This document shows positions 55,396-64,000 of a DNA stretch of 64,000 nucleotides, in pieces. Made by a program: the position numbers and the translations under genes. Origin of the DNA: Asterella californica (lineage: Eukaryota > Streptophyta > Marchantiopsida > Marchantiales > Aytoniaceae); assembly GCA_036924285.1 (NCBI GenBank), contig JAYKYS010000007.1, positions 1,364,001-1,428,000 of the forward strand, in the 5' to 3' direction. Every line of letters starts with the position of its first letter. Within the stretch, counting starts at the first letter, position 1. A model generated the notes under the pieces. The model worked only from the letters and a program-made list of their open reading frames with translations, did no database searches and was not told where the DNA came from.

Positions 55396-58300
55396 TCACT
55401 TGAGTTTAAGGTAGAGATGCATACAAACTCCATGTGGCACGGATCTCCATACGCTATTGACCTCCTCTTGGGTAATATTGGTCCAATAACTTTTGAGTGC
55501 TATAAATGGATCGTGAGCAAAAACTTGTGAATATCTACTCTCCATGTAAGCAGGTGTCTCCTCTGGACTAACACCCCAACGAAGAAGCCAAGGCAACAAA
55601 GTGATTTCTAAATATAACTCTTTATCACTATCCATAGTAAAAGGAGAAAAAGGAGGAGGATTGATAGCATTAAAAGGATTGTTGGTACTATTTTTGACTG
55701 GACTATCATCCATCAACAAAACGTCACTCATGCTCAAGTTACGGTGATGAAGAATAGCAAAATCTTTCAAGTACAAGTGATTTCTAAAAGCAGCTTCTCG
55801 AACCGTCTTATATTTGGAACACATGTCTTGAGCAAAAACATGACATACCTATAAAAGAGAAAATTAGTTTTTAGAACACATATCCACGAGCAAAAACATA
55901 GCATATAATACCAATACATAGCAAATCTTAATTGAAAATAAGTTCAAAAGAAATATCATACCTTTCCTCGTGCAACTCCAGGAGGCAGATAATTCACCTC
56001 TTCCATAGCGCGTAGTAGCGTTTCCGTGTTTAACAACGTCCGAGAAGTCCATATGATGACATGAAACTTATCTAAACATATCTCCAGAAAAGATTTCACT
56101 CCACGTCTCGCCACGTACCATATAGATGTTTACGATGTAGTTTCTACTACACCTCTTTCACGCGCTGGCATCAACTCATGCTCGTTCCTTCCCACTTGAA
56201 CTAAAAGATCATTCAAATCAAGGATTAAGATCTTACGTCTATTTGTAGTAGGATGAACTAGATGAGGGTAGAACTCTTCTACCTCATGTATAGTGTTCAA
56301 TTCCTATTTCACAATCATAACTTGATACTCCATATGCTCGAGTTGTTCACTTTTGAAATTAAGCTCTTCCTCCTTCTTTTGATGGCATTATGGAGTTGAT
56401 TCATTCTCGCTATGAGAATGGCTTCATCATCTACAGATATATAGCAAATAACAAGTACAACTTAATTAAAATAACAAAGTAAAACTAAAATATAATAAAT
56501 TAGAATTAAATATATTTAAAAAGTATTTAATAAGTTCTACCAACAAAAAAAAACCCCAAAACTTGTGAAAAGTTTCAAAGTAGAGACAAACTCGGACTAA
56601 ACCTCACTAACCTGTAAACTTTTTACCTGACGACGGAGGAGCATGATGCAAAGATTGAGGGTCTTGATGCGAAGCATGAGGATCTTACCCAAGAGACAAA
56701 AAATGCACCGCAGTATCTGAAAGTATCATTTTAGATGAGAGTTTAATGAAGCAATATTGAAACATAAGCCTACTAAATAAAAAATTAACCTTAGTAAAAT
56801 AAAAAAACTTAATAAAAAACTTAAAAACTTCTTACTTGGTGATGATGGAGGAACAAGCTGTGAAGATTGAAGATCTTGACCACGAGAATCAGAATCCACA
56901 ACATGAGCTGAAAGTAAGAATTATAAATGTGAGTTTAAGCAATAAGTATTCAAGCATATTAAACGGAAAGTAACTAAAACAAACCTAAAACAATACTAGA
57001 ACAGAAAATAAACGCTTACTTGATGATGGCTGAGGTCTCGAAGAAGAATCCACTTGTCCTCTCTCAGGATACCGATACGGATCATGAGGTGAGTCAAGAT
57101 CATACCCACCCATGTTTCAGGATGTCGTATCAGTTTCTCTTTACTCATATGTTTCTTCATAGAGGAGATCTCGGCATCCAAAGAATCTAAAATGAATTCA
57201 GTCCAATCATAATCTTCCTCACTTTCTTCTACTTTACTTTTCACATATAAAGCTAAATGCCCATGAACTTCTTTTGGTCTTCGACGAGCAAAAAGAACAT
57301 AATTGATGAGCTGGAATACAGACCTCCATTCTGGATACTCACACATCCACAATAAATATCTTTTTCCCTTATCGTCTTTTGTAGGAAATTAATCTTGTAT
57401 CAAACTCCTCTTCACATTATGAGGACGGGGTACTGTTGTTCCCATGGGTAAAACTAAAGACTCCCGTACGAAAGACTCATCCAATACAATCTGATGTCTT
57501 TGAACAATAGCTCGATGACTATCCTCTTCATATGAATGGATGAACTCTATACAAAACAGAATCTGCATATTAAATGATAATGAGAATATGCATGATCATA
57601 CATTTTAACAACATATATCTTTTACATTAATACATATACTCTATAGAAAAACATATTTACTTACATCAGGACGAGGGAAGTCAAAAGATAGAGCAATAAG
57701 CAATCCAAGTCGACCGAGAGCTTCTTCCTCTACTCCCTGCAAGGAATTCTTCATTTCTTCCTTTTCAACCCAACACCACTTCAAATGATATCGCTCATCC
57801 TCCTCATGAGTATATTTAAACATAGAAGGTCTGTCTTTCATGCTCTCCAATTCTGTACCCGCTAAAAAGAACATATAGAAAGAAGTTAAAAATGACCCGA
57901 AATGAAAACAATATGCACTTACATGTTTCACCTCAAGACATGGCAGTAGGATGAAACAAAACGTGTTTCACTCTCTGTACATTAGTCGTGAGTACCTTTC
58001 ATGACAAATGCCATGAGACGAAATATTGTTGTTTCGTCTCATGAAAGAGTGAAACAACAATGTTTCATTCTCTGTGCAATTAGTCGTGAGTACCCTTCAC
58101 GACTCATGCAAGGGCGAAACACGAGTTGTTTCGCCTTATGTGTATTATTCACGACGGATTGTCATGAGACGAAATATTGTTATTTCGCCTCATAAAAGAG
58201 TAAAACACAAGAGAAGAAGGACATGTGTTTCGTAGAGGACGAAACACATGTTTTGCTCTTCCACATGGCGAAACAGGCCGTGTTTTGCTCTGTGGAGTGA

Positions 58301-58731
58301 GACGAAGGTGTCTCGTGGAAGGGCGAAATAGGCCGTGTTTCGTCTTGTGGAGTGAGGAGAAGTGTCTCACAAAGGGCAGAACATGTGTTTCGCCCTTCCA
58401 CATGGCGAAACATGTCGTGTTTTGCTCTAATAATACTGTAATTCTATCAAATAGGATGAAACATCATGTTCTACTAACCCTAACACAGCGACACAAGCTG
58501 TATCGCTAAACACTAACATGCACCAACACATGTAGACAGACAGGGAAACAAATTCTATGGTAAACACATGCCAACAAGGAAACAACTTCTATGGTAATTA
58601 ACTTACAGGACCGTCGTGGTACTCTCCGCTCTATTGAGACTCTACTCCGACCTCGTCCTTTTCTATCACCTCCGTCTTGAGAATTGGAACTCCACCGCCA
58701 CCACTATCAACACCTCCTCTCGTTTTCATCG
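55396..58731 (-). pseudogene. Multi-exon gene with FCP1/SCP-type HAD phosphatase domain, inside the MULE
   Basis: Probable exons (reverse): 58731-58607 (ATG, MKTRGGVDSGGGG), 57861-57665, 57546-57020, 56907-56836, 56716-56627, 56430-55962, 55848-55396; borders are GT-AG. The N-terminal half is unrecognised (YLLWMCEYPEWRSVFQLINY, DWTEFILDSLDAEISSMKKH). The last two exons give RRKILILDLNDLLVQV (phosphatase motif I), ARRGVKSFLEICLDKFHVII with WTSRT, ARGKVCHVFAQDMCSKYKT, and VLLMDDSPVKN with NPFNAINPPPF. That is the order of the NLI-interacting-factor/FCP1 domain, which removes phosphate from Ser/Thr. The DxDxT motif is DLNDL here: the second Asp is Asn, a change also known in some plant members, so activity is doubtful. 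In-frame stops in the first and third exons, and a stop plus a shift in the sixth, mark decay. Intron retention suggests capture of genomic DNA, not of a transcript. Confidence 0.65.
57925..58445. repeat. Array of CGAAACA/TGTTTCG palindromes (right)
   Basis: This has the same motif family as the array at 54305-54735: GACGAAATATTGTTGTTTCG, GAAACAACAATGTTTC and CGAAACACGAGTTGTTTCG, spaced by ATTAGTCGTGAGTACCCTTC. It then becomes a GC-richer set around AGGCCGTGTTTTGC and GGAGTGAG. It lies inside intron 1 of the reverse-strand phosphatase-like gene. Small ORFs seen across it are by-products of the repeats. Confidence 0.85.
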
Positions 58732-58839
58732 CAGCGATTTTCAAAATCGCTCAGAGTAGATAATAAAATCTTACAACAATTCAACAACCTCTCCTACTCA
58801 CTCAACAACTCACTCCCCTATAGTCACTCTTGTCTCGTA

Positions 58840-59000
58840 GCCTCACTCCTCTCCTAAACTCTCCTCTCGAATCTTCAAAACTCTCCTCTCCTCTCTCCTC
58901 TTTCCATCCTAAATCCTCTCCTCTCCTAAACCTCTCGACTGTCCTCTCCTTCTCCTCTCGACTCTCCTCCTCTTCTTTTCCTCTCGACTCTCTTGGAAGG
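58840..59000. repeat. CT-rich tract
   Basis: This is a polypyrimidine tract rich in CTCCTCTC and CTCGACTCTC on the forward strand. It lies immediately upstream of the start of the reverse-strand phosphatase-like gene, where it would be a GA-rich leader or promoter. An ORF here (58830-59045) is a composition artefact. Confidence 0.7.
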
Positions 59001-59679
59001 ATAGAAGGAGCTAATCGGAAGCCGGAGCAGACTTTCGATGCTTGAAGTAGCCTCTACTTCTTCTCTCTATTTTTCAGGAAGGATGGAAGGTGCTAATCGG
59101 AAGCCGGAGTAGATTTTTGATGCTCAAAGTAGTTTGTAAGTAGATCCTTGACCTTTGTTTCGTGTATGCTGGATTTACTAGACATAAATGTTTGCACACT
59201 CTTTAGAGAGTCAGACGGTTCTTACTGTTCTGCAACTGGCACTGGCATAATTATATAAGTACTCTCTATTAGTTTATTTCATGCATCGCTAGTTTATTTC
59301 ATGCACCACCAAACTTTAAATGTCTGAATGACGCGATAACAAGCTAGAGGATGCCATTCCAACCAGAGGATGTCATTCCAACCGCTCATTACTGCGACAG
59401 CCCCTCATGTTAATATTTGAAAGTGATACTCATGATCACCAAATAGATAACTTTTTTTTGTTCTGACCCTTGATTGCTCTTTTTGTGTATTAGGATCATT
59501 TTATTTCTCAAACAATTGATCATCGATATCTTGTGTTTTTTCTCTTGACGCTCGGCTTATGCACGCTCGGGCTTATTCATCACTTCCGCATTCACAGAAA
59601 ACAGGAACAGCATATAGATAAGGCGGTAGATTTTATTCCGAAATATTTCCAGACATCGTGCTCAAAATATACTTTTCCG

Positions 59680-60448
59680 CTACTCTAGCAAGGTGTAGAG
59701 TTTCTCGAGGTTCTCAACGGCATCTTCGCACAAAGATAGTGCATTCTTTATTTCTTCACACAGACCCACGGTTCAGCCTTTCACCTCTACAATATGATCT
59801 CAAACTTGGCGAAACCTAGTCAATGCATCATGACAATGCTGAACATGATTGTTAATTATCACTATAGGCTCTTCCATCATGAACCGGTCCATGTCCCAAA
59901 CAATCGACTCTACCCCAACTCGCTCGATAACATCAAAAATTGCTTGTGAACATCCGGGTCTACGCGATGTGGACACTGTGCGCTCTCTATCTTTTCAGTT
60001 GAGATCATTTTGCAGCTCCCAAAATCCTCACAAAATAGTAGATCGAATAAGTTCCTTCTGTTCCGCTTCAGACAAAATGCAGAATTCTGTCGCCGTCATG
60101 CCTAAGAGTTCATTCCCAGCTTGCCACACTGTGAAAACACCATAGTCTTCAATTTTCCACTCCTTCGTTGACGAGTCCATCAGTGACATACCGAATCTCC
60201 GAGCTCGAACAATAGAAGCATGAGATCAACAACTGCTTGGAGAGTTTGCTCAAGAGATTGGAATTCTTTTGTTTAGACATTCCTCCGACAGCTTTCAAAC
60301 ATCTAGCACAAGCCTAATAAGTCATGGAACCATTGCAACTGCAGACTACTTTCACTATCGCACATATGGTCCATCGTGGCTCTACTCTGGTCCCAATCGT
60401 TTCAATTTCATCGTAGAATTCACGAAGAGAGAAAATCTGCATCGCCAT
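59680..60448 (-). pseudogene. Second RPA1 DBD-C-like ORF (right arm of the MULE)
   Basis: Read leftwards from the ATG at 60448: MAMQIFSLREFYDEI, then RWTICAIVKVV, MTY, a TAG stop and ACARCLKAVGG (first CxxC pair). Then SCFYCSSSEIRYVTD (second CxxC pair, then RY) and, after a frameshift near 60170, VFTVWQAGNELLGMTATEF with ILSEAEQKEL follow. The order is that of the RPA1 C-terminal zinc-ribbon OB fold, and both Cys pairs are kept. The tail (ALSLCEDAVENLEKLYTLLE) is coiled-coil-like, as in the left copy. Protein similarity to the left copy is clear around WxxGxxLLGM, but DNA similarity is low, so the two are old paralogues and not a recent duplication. Confidence 0.6.
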
Positions 60449-60543
60449 TGACAAGAATGTGCGCCGAGTACCCTAGAACTGAACGCGACCTTGCTGCACT
60501 AAACTCTGCACAATGTAACATTCTGCTGCACAGTCCAACTTGT

Positions 60544-60739
60544 CTTCCCGCGCACTAATCTAACATTGTAACACGTCAGACATCGAAAGCTGACATGACT
60601 ATTCGACTGGACGTCTGATGTGACAAAGTAACTTACAAAACGGGCGGTTGCCAGTTTGGGGGTCGATCAAGAAGATCATCGTTAAGAGGGGGTGGATCAA
60701 GTCTAGGATTCCTTCTGGGGGTGGATCAAGTAAATTTCC
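60544..60739. repeat. MULE right terminal inverted repeat
   Basis: This arm is the reverse complement partner of 49931-50130, ending GATCAAGTAAATTTCC. It carries the same internal blocks (ACGTCTGATGTGACAAAGTA). It overlaps nothing else and directly borders the duplication at 60740. Confidence 0.88.
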
Positions 60740-60750
60740 GCATAAAACAC
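60740..60750. repeat. Right target-site duplication of the MULE (11 bp)
   Basis: GCATAAAACAC is an exact copy of 49920-49930. Together they fix the insertion boundaries. Confidence 0.85.
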
Positions 60751-61589
60751 CTAAGATATATTTTTGTACGTGCTCGTGATCTCACATTACTTGCCCGTGA
60801 CATTACTTTGCTCGAAAGACATTTTCCTAGTGCTTTACGTTTGCAAATAGCCACCGCAATGAGAGAAACCTAAAACAAATCAAAAATATTAAAAACAGTT
60901 TCAAGATTAGCAAAGGTTGGAGTTCATAGCAGGTTTGAGTATGAGCATGCTGTTAGGAAATCTGCACACAAACGCTAATTTTCGCTTTAACGGTAAACTT
61001 AGTGTACACGTACATCCAGTGAACTACACTAAGTTATGCCTACTCGTTATACTGAATATATGCATGCTAGATCGACTTCGGAGACTTTTGTCTCTTTATG
61101 ATATTGGATCAAATATATAGGTTAGATGGTAATTGGTAAAATAATTTATTTAATGTAATTAATTTTGATTTGCATTCTTGGCACTAAACTGAAGTCTCGC
61201 TAGTGTTTCCGTAGGACATATCCGTGTCTCTTCATGCTATAATAGTGTTATAGTGTATTCGGTGGAGATGCCCTTACCTTTTATCAATGACTGTAATATG
61301 TGGAGGAAGTCGTCACTAATTGCACTATCAAAGAAACCTGTTGAGCCAAATTTTGTTTCAAAATGAGATTAGTTTCGGTTATTCAAATAACTCAGAAAAT
61401 GATTGTTTAGTCATTGGAGTAAGTATACGAAATGATTGATTAAGAAACGTTATGAGAAAACTATCTATGAAATCTATATTTTTCAAGAGAATAAGAACAC
61501 ACTGTATTTGCTACTTGTCAAATAGAGTACTATTTGAACAAATCATCTTCATAACTTACTATAGCATTACGTCTTTTCTGATAACACAT
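60751..61589. other. AT-rich intergenic stretch
   Basis: I see no gene or structured repeat here. The small ORFs are short and unrecognised. Confidence 0.45.
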
Positions 61590-62790
61590 ATCGGGCAAAA
61601 GTTCTCCAGAAGTTCATGTTGCATGCATATTTAGGTCTTTTTCATTCTTTTCCAACGCCAAAAGATTAATCTGTTGCAATTTTTTAGATGCAGGAAGTGG
61701 TGTAATCCGTGTAAAGAGCAAAGCTCAAATAAAATCAAAGATGGTAAAAGGAAAAGAGGAAAAAAAATCCGGGATATCTTCCATGTACGCCAAAATACTT
61801 CTAGTAATCTAGAGCGGAACGCAAAGGATATTTTGCAAAGCAAGCCTGTGAATGACATAGAGTACATCGACTTGAGCAGGGATATCTCACCTCATGTACA
61901 GTTAGAAAGCCGGATGGATTTCCAAGTGTACATTAATTTATGCCCTAAAATGTTCGGTGAGAAGGGTTAGGCATAAATCAATATCTACGTGAAATGATGC
62001 GTAATGGGTTACGGGCTTCCAGAAGTGTGTCCGTCCGTACTATACTTATGGGTTTATGTCAAGACGTGCTGGCACTTCGGAGACTGTTAACACATATCAA
62101 TCAAATAGGTTTGTCGAGCTTCAAGACACCCTGCTTAAAGATGTATGGCTTGATTACACTTTGCTTGGCTCTAGATAGTGAAACAAGTCATTTTGTTATA
62201 TTAATGATATTTTTGGACGGTACATAGTAACTCTTTGGCTATTATCGTCTGACGTGTATTTGATGGTTAGACTATTTGGATGGCAAAGTTACTTTGTCAC
62301 AGTCTAAAATAGTAATAAGGAATGACAAAATAAAATTATTGATTTTACTGTTGATAACCAGTCAGACATGTGATCAAGCAATCCATCGCTTAGCAGAGTG
62401 TGATCAAGCTCAACGAACTTATGTACAGTTTTCTTGCATATTCCATATACTCGTTTAATTTAATATCTAATTCTTTCGACAAGAAGGGTTAAGTATTAAA
62501 TTAAACTTAGTGTACATTAGTGATTTAATGAGCAATGGTTCTCGGATGTATACGTTTTGAAGCGCGGCATTGGAGTCAAGCTTTATAGGTTATCTCCTAT
62601 TCTTCTCGTATTTCTAAACATATATAAAAATAAAAATAAAAATAATTAATTTTTAATTTTTATATTGTATATATTAAAAATATATATTTCATAATCGCGC
62701 TACACTTTCCCCGCTTGTCCTTTTCCCCTCCTCGGCCGGATGTATGCTTTGGATACATATTGGCGCTGTCATCAAGTAAATTTCTGGATG
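61590..62790. repeat. Another copy of the dispersed repeat, interrupted by the MITE
   Basis: The left end has TCTCCAGAAGTTCATGTTGC and near 61960 GAGAAGGGTTAGGCATAAAT. From 62455 the terminal unit resumes with TTTAATATCTAATTCTTTCG, AAGGGTTAAGTATTAAATTA, GTTTTGAAGCGCGGC and a GC-rich tail ending TTTGGATACATATTGG. It mirrors 9600-10040 in order. The decayed MITE-like copy at 62103-62424 sits between the two parts. Confidence 0.5.
62103..62424. mobile_element. Second, decayed copy of the MITE-like element
   Basis: It shares TTTTACTGTTGATAACCAGTC, GTGATCAAGCAAT and TTAATGATATTT with the element at 46548-46939, in the same order. Both ends keep TTGAGCTTGATCACACTC-like arms. More changes are present than in the other copy. 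Confidence 0.7.
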
Positions 62791-64000
62791 ACTTAGGCTT
62801 TCGTAGGAGACCACTTGCCTAGAATTATAACGTGTAAAAACACGCTATGACGGTAGACAAGACGTTAATTTAATTCATTTTAATTTCTTTTCCTTACATA
62901 AAATAATAACACATCGCTCGGACGATAAAGATTCATGCAGACTCGAACGACATCTATTCATATGAATAGAGTTAACTCTGAGTGATGATAGCTTGGTGCT
63001 CGTATAAAATGATATGCGATGACCAAGACAACGTTCTCTCAAAACCCTACTGTATCTCCTTTCAGCAGATTCTAGTCAAGTGTGTCAGCCGCATTATACG
63101 TTCCAGGCGCCATTCTAGCATTACGTCCTTTAGGAGCAGACGAATAATTGGCCTGGAGAGCGCAACGTGGTGAGTAGAAGTGAGTTGCACATATACATCA
63201 TTATGACGCATTCAAGTTCGTACAATCATATACCTTTACAAATGGGGCCTCGACTCCTAGCAGAATGACGCATAGTCGATGGACATGTTCGGCCCGGAGA
63301 CGTGGGCCAGCATATGACGAGTCTTCCGACCGGCAGTCAAGAGCAACAAACTCATAGAAAACAATATACGTGAAAAAGGAACAAAGAGAAAATAATCATA
63401 GGCCTGGGAGTTAGGATCGTAAGAAACCTAATAGTATTTCATTATTAATAATATTAGATCATTTCATTTGAGTGACATCAATCGCATGGGAAGATCTCCA
63501 GCGTGTAGCATCATACAAAGTAAAAACTACGCTTGACATCCTCGGATTCTGATTTGTTCTGATGCAAGTAGGCACCATGCGCACCTAGTTCATTTCATTT
63601 TGCTTTTACCGGTTTTTAGGACAGTCAGGCTCGGGAAATGACAGGGCAGTGTTTCACACTGCCCTGTCATTTCCAAACTGTCTGCACTAGTTTTCCGTTT
63701 TCCCTCGTCTCGAAAAAGAAGAAAATTTTTATCAGTTTGTTTTAAAACTTTAGAGGGTGGCTGGAGGTCACATTCCAAGGTTGTGGGAAAGAAGTACGAT
63801 TTTATATGCCACGTGGAGGGACTGAGCTATAGGCGAACCGTCAGGCCGGCGTGTACGGCAAGGATGACTGCAAACGAGACATCTGGAAGTAAATAAAAAA
63901 TATAAATGTATAAATACAACAATATAGAAATAAAAAGTCACAACTATAAAATGTAATCCGCATCTGGATTAAAAATGTAATCCAAGTATGTGAAGAATAA
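62791..64000. other. Intergenic stretch, no gene recognised
   Basis: Short ORFs at 62982-63173 and 63590-63778 have no recognised content, and the second overlaps the hairpin. I see no RNA gene. Confidence 0.4.
63634..63674. repeat. Perfect 19-bp inverted repeat with 3-nt loop
   Basis: GGAAATGACAGGGCAGTGT is followed by TTC and its exact reverse complement. The stem has a GC-rich core and could form a very stable hairpin in RNA or a cruciform in DNA. There is no U-run after it and no gene beside it, so a terminator role is unlikely. Confidence 0.92.

Larger units (their letters stand above)
49931..60739 (+). mobile_element. 10.8-kb Mutator-like element carrying RPA1-like and phosphatase-like genes
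   Basis: TIRs of about 195 bp (49931-50130 and 60544-60739 reversed) share AAATTTACTTGATCCA at the tips and long identical blocks such as TAAGTTACTTTGTCACATCA. They are flanked by a perfect 11-bp duplication. Inside, left to right: a decayed MULE transposase (+), an RPA1 zinc-ribbon-like ORF (+), a palindrome array, a multi-exon FCP1-like phosphatase gene (-) with a second palindrome array in its first intron, a CT-rich tract, and a second RPA1-like ORF (-). The intact duplication supports a single insertion event carrying this whole cargo, though later nested insertions inside it cannot be excluded. All coding parts have stops or shifts, so the element is not autonomous now. Confidence 0.85.

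Noticed and set aside
57925..58445. Short palindromic repeats resembling a CRISPR array, and ORFs at 58149-58509
   Set aside because: The repeats are irregular palindromes in eukaryotic transposon DNA, and the ORFs are by-products of the repeats.

Overview
The window reads as nuclear DNA of a land plant, most likely a bryophyte such as a moss. The evidence is a plant-type LIKE HETEROCHROMATIN PROTEIN 1 (LHP1) gene end, a plant full-length ABCC/MRP transporter with eleven GT-AG exons, and long gene-poor AT-rich stretches filled with decayed Ty3/gypsy elements. The lineage is an inference from gene content and intron size, not a database match.

Layout. (1) 1-2161 (+): 3' part of an LHP1-like gene, with the chromodomain exons left of the window. 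(2) 2162-10740: no convincing gene; a 206-bp tandem duplication, hairpins and a degenerate repeat array of roughly 480-bp units. (3) 10.75-31.95 kb: a retrotransposon island. It holds a chromovirus-type pol fragment (-), a 5'-truncated gypsy element (+) with a 157-bp tandem repeat and an LTR, an unrecognised transposon-like ORF (+), another pol fragment (-), and a gypsy element of about 9.6 kb (22.32-31.95 kb). In that last element the 5' LTR end, gag, protease and the front of reverse transcriptase are inverted relative to the rest. (4) 33361-41900 (-): a complete ABCC gene encoding 1484 aa. (5) 42-49.9 kb: mostly non-coding, with a LINE-like tail, a MITE-like element and more ~480-bp repeats. 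(6) 49931-60739: a Mutator-like element (MULE) bounded by an 11-bp target-site duplication and ~195-bp terminal inverted repeats (TIRs). (7) 60.75-64 kb: repeats and a perfect hairpin, no gene.

The MULE is the most unusual object. Beside a decayed MULE transposase with a SWIM finger and a CCHC knuckle, it carries two diverged ORFs resembling the zinc-ribbon OB fold of replication protein A large subunit (RPA1, DBD-C), one on each arm. Between them lies a multi-exon reverse-strand gene ending in an FCP1/SCP-type (NLI-interacting factor) HAD phosphatase domain. Two arrays of palindromes built on CGAAACA/TGTTTCG lie on either side of most of that gene. All its coding regions carry stops or frameshifts.

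The only two host genes I can support are LHP1 (chromatin silencing) and ABCC (membrane transport). They show no functional link and are separated by about 31 kb of transposon debris.
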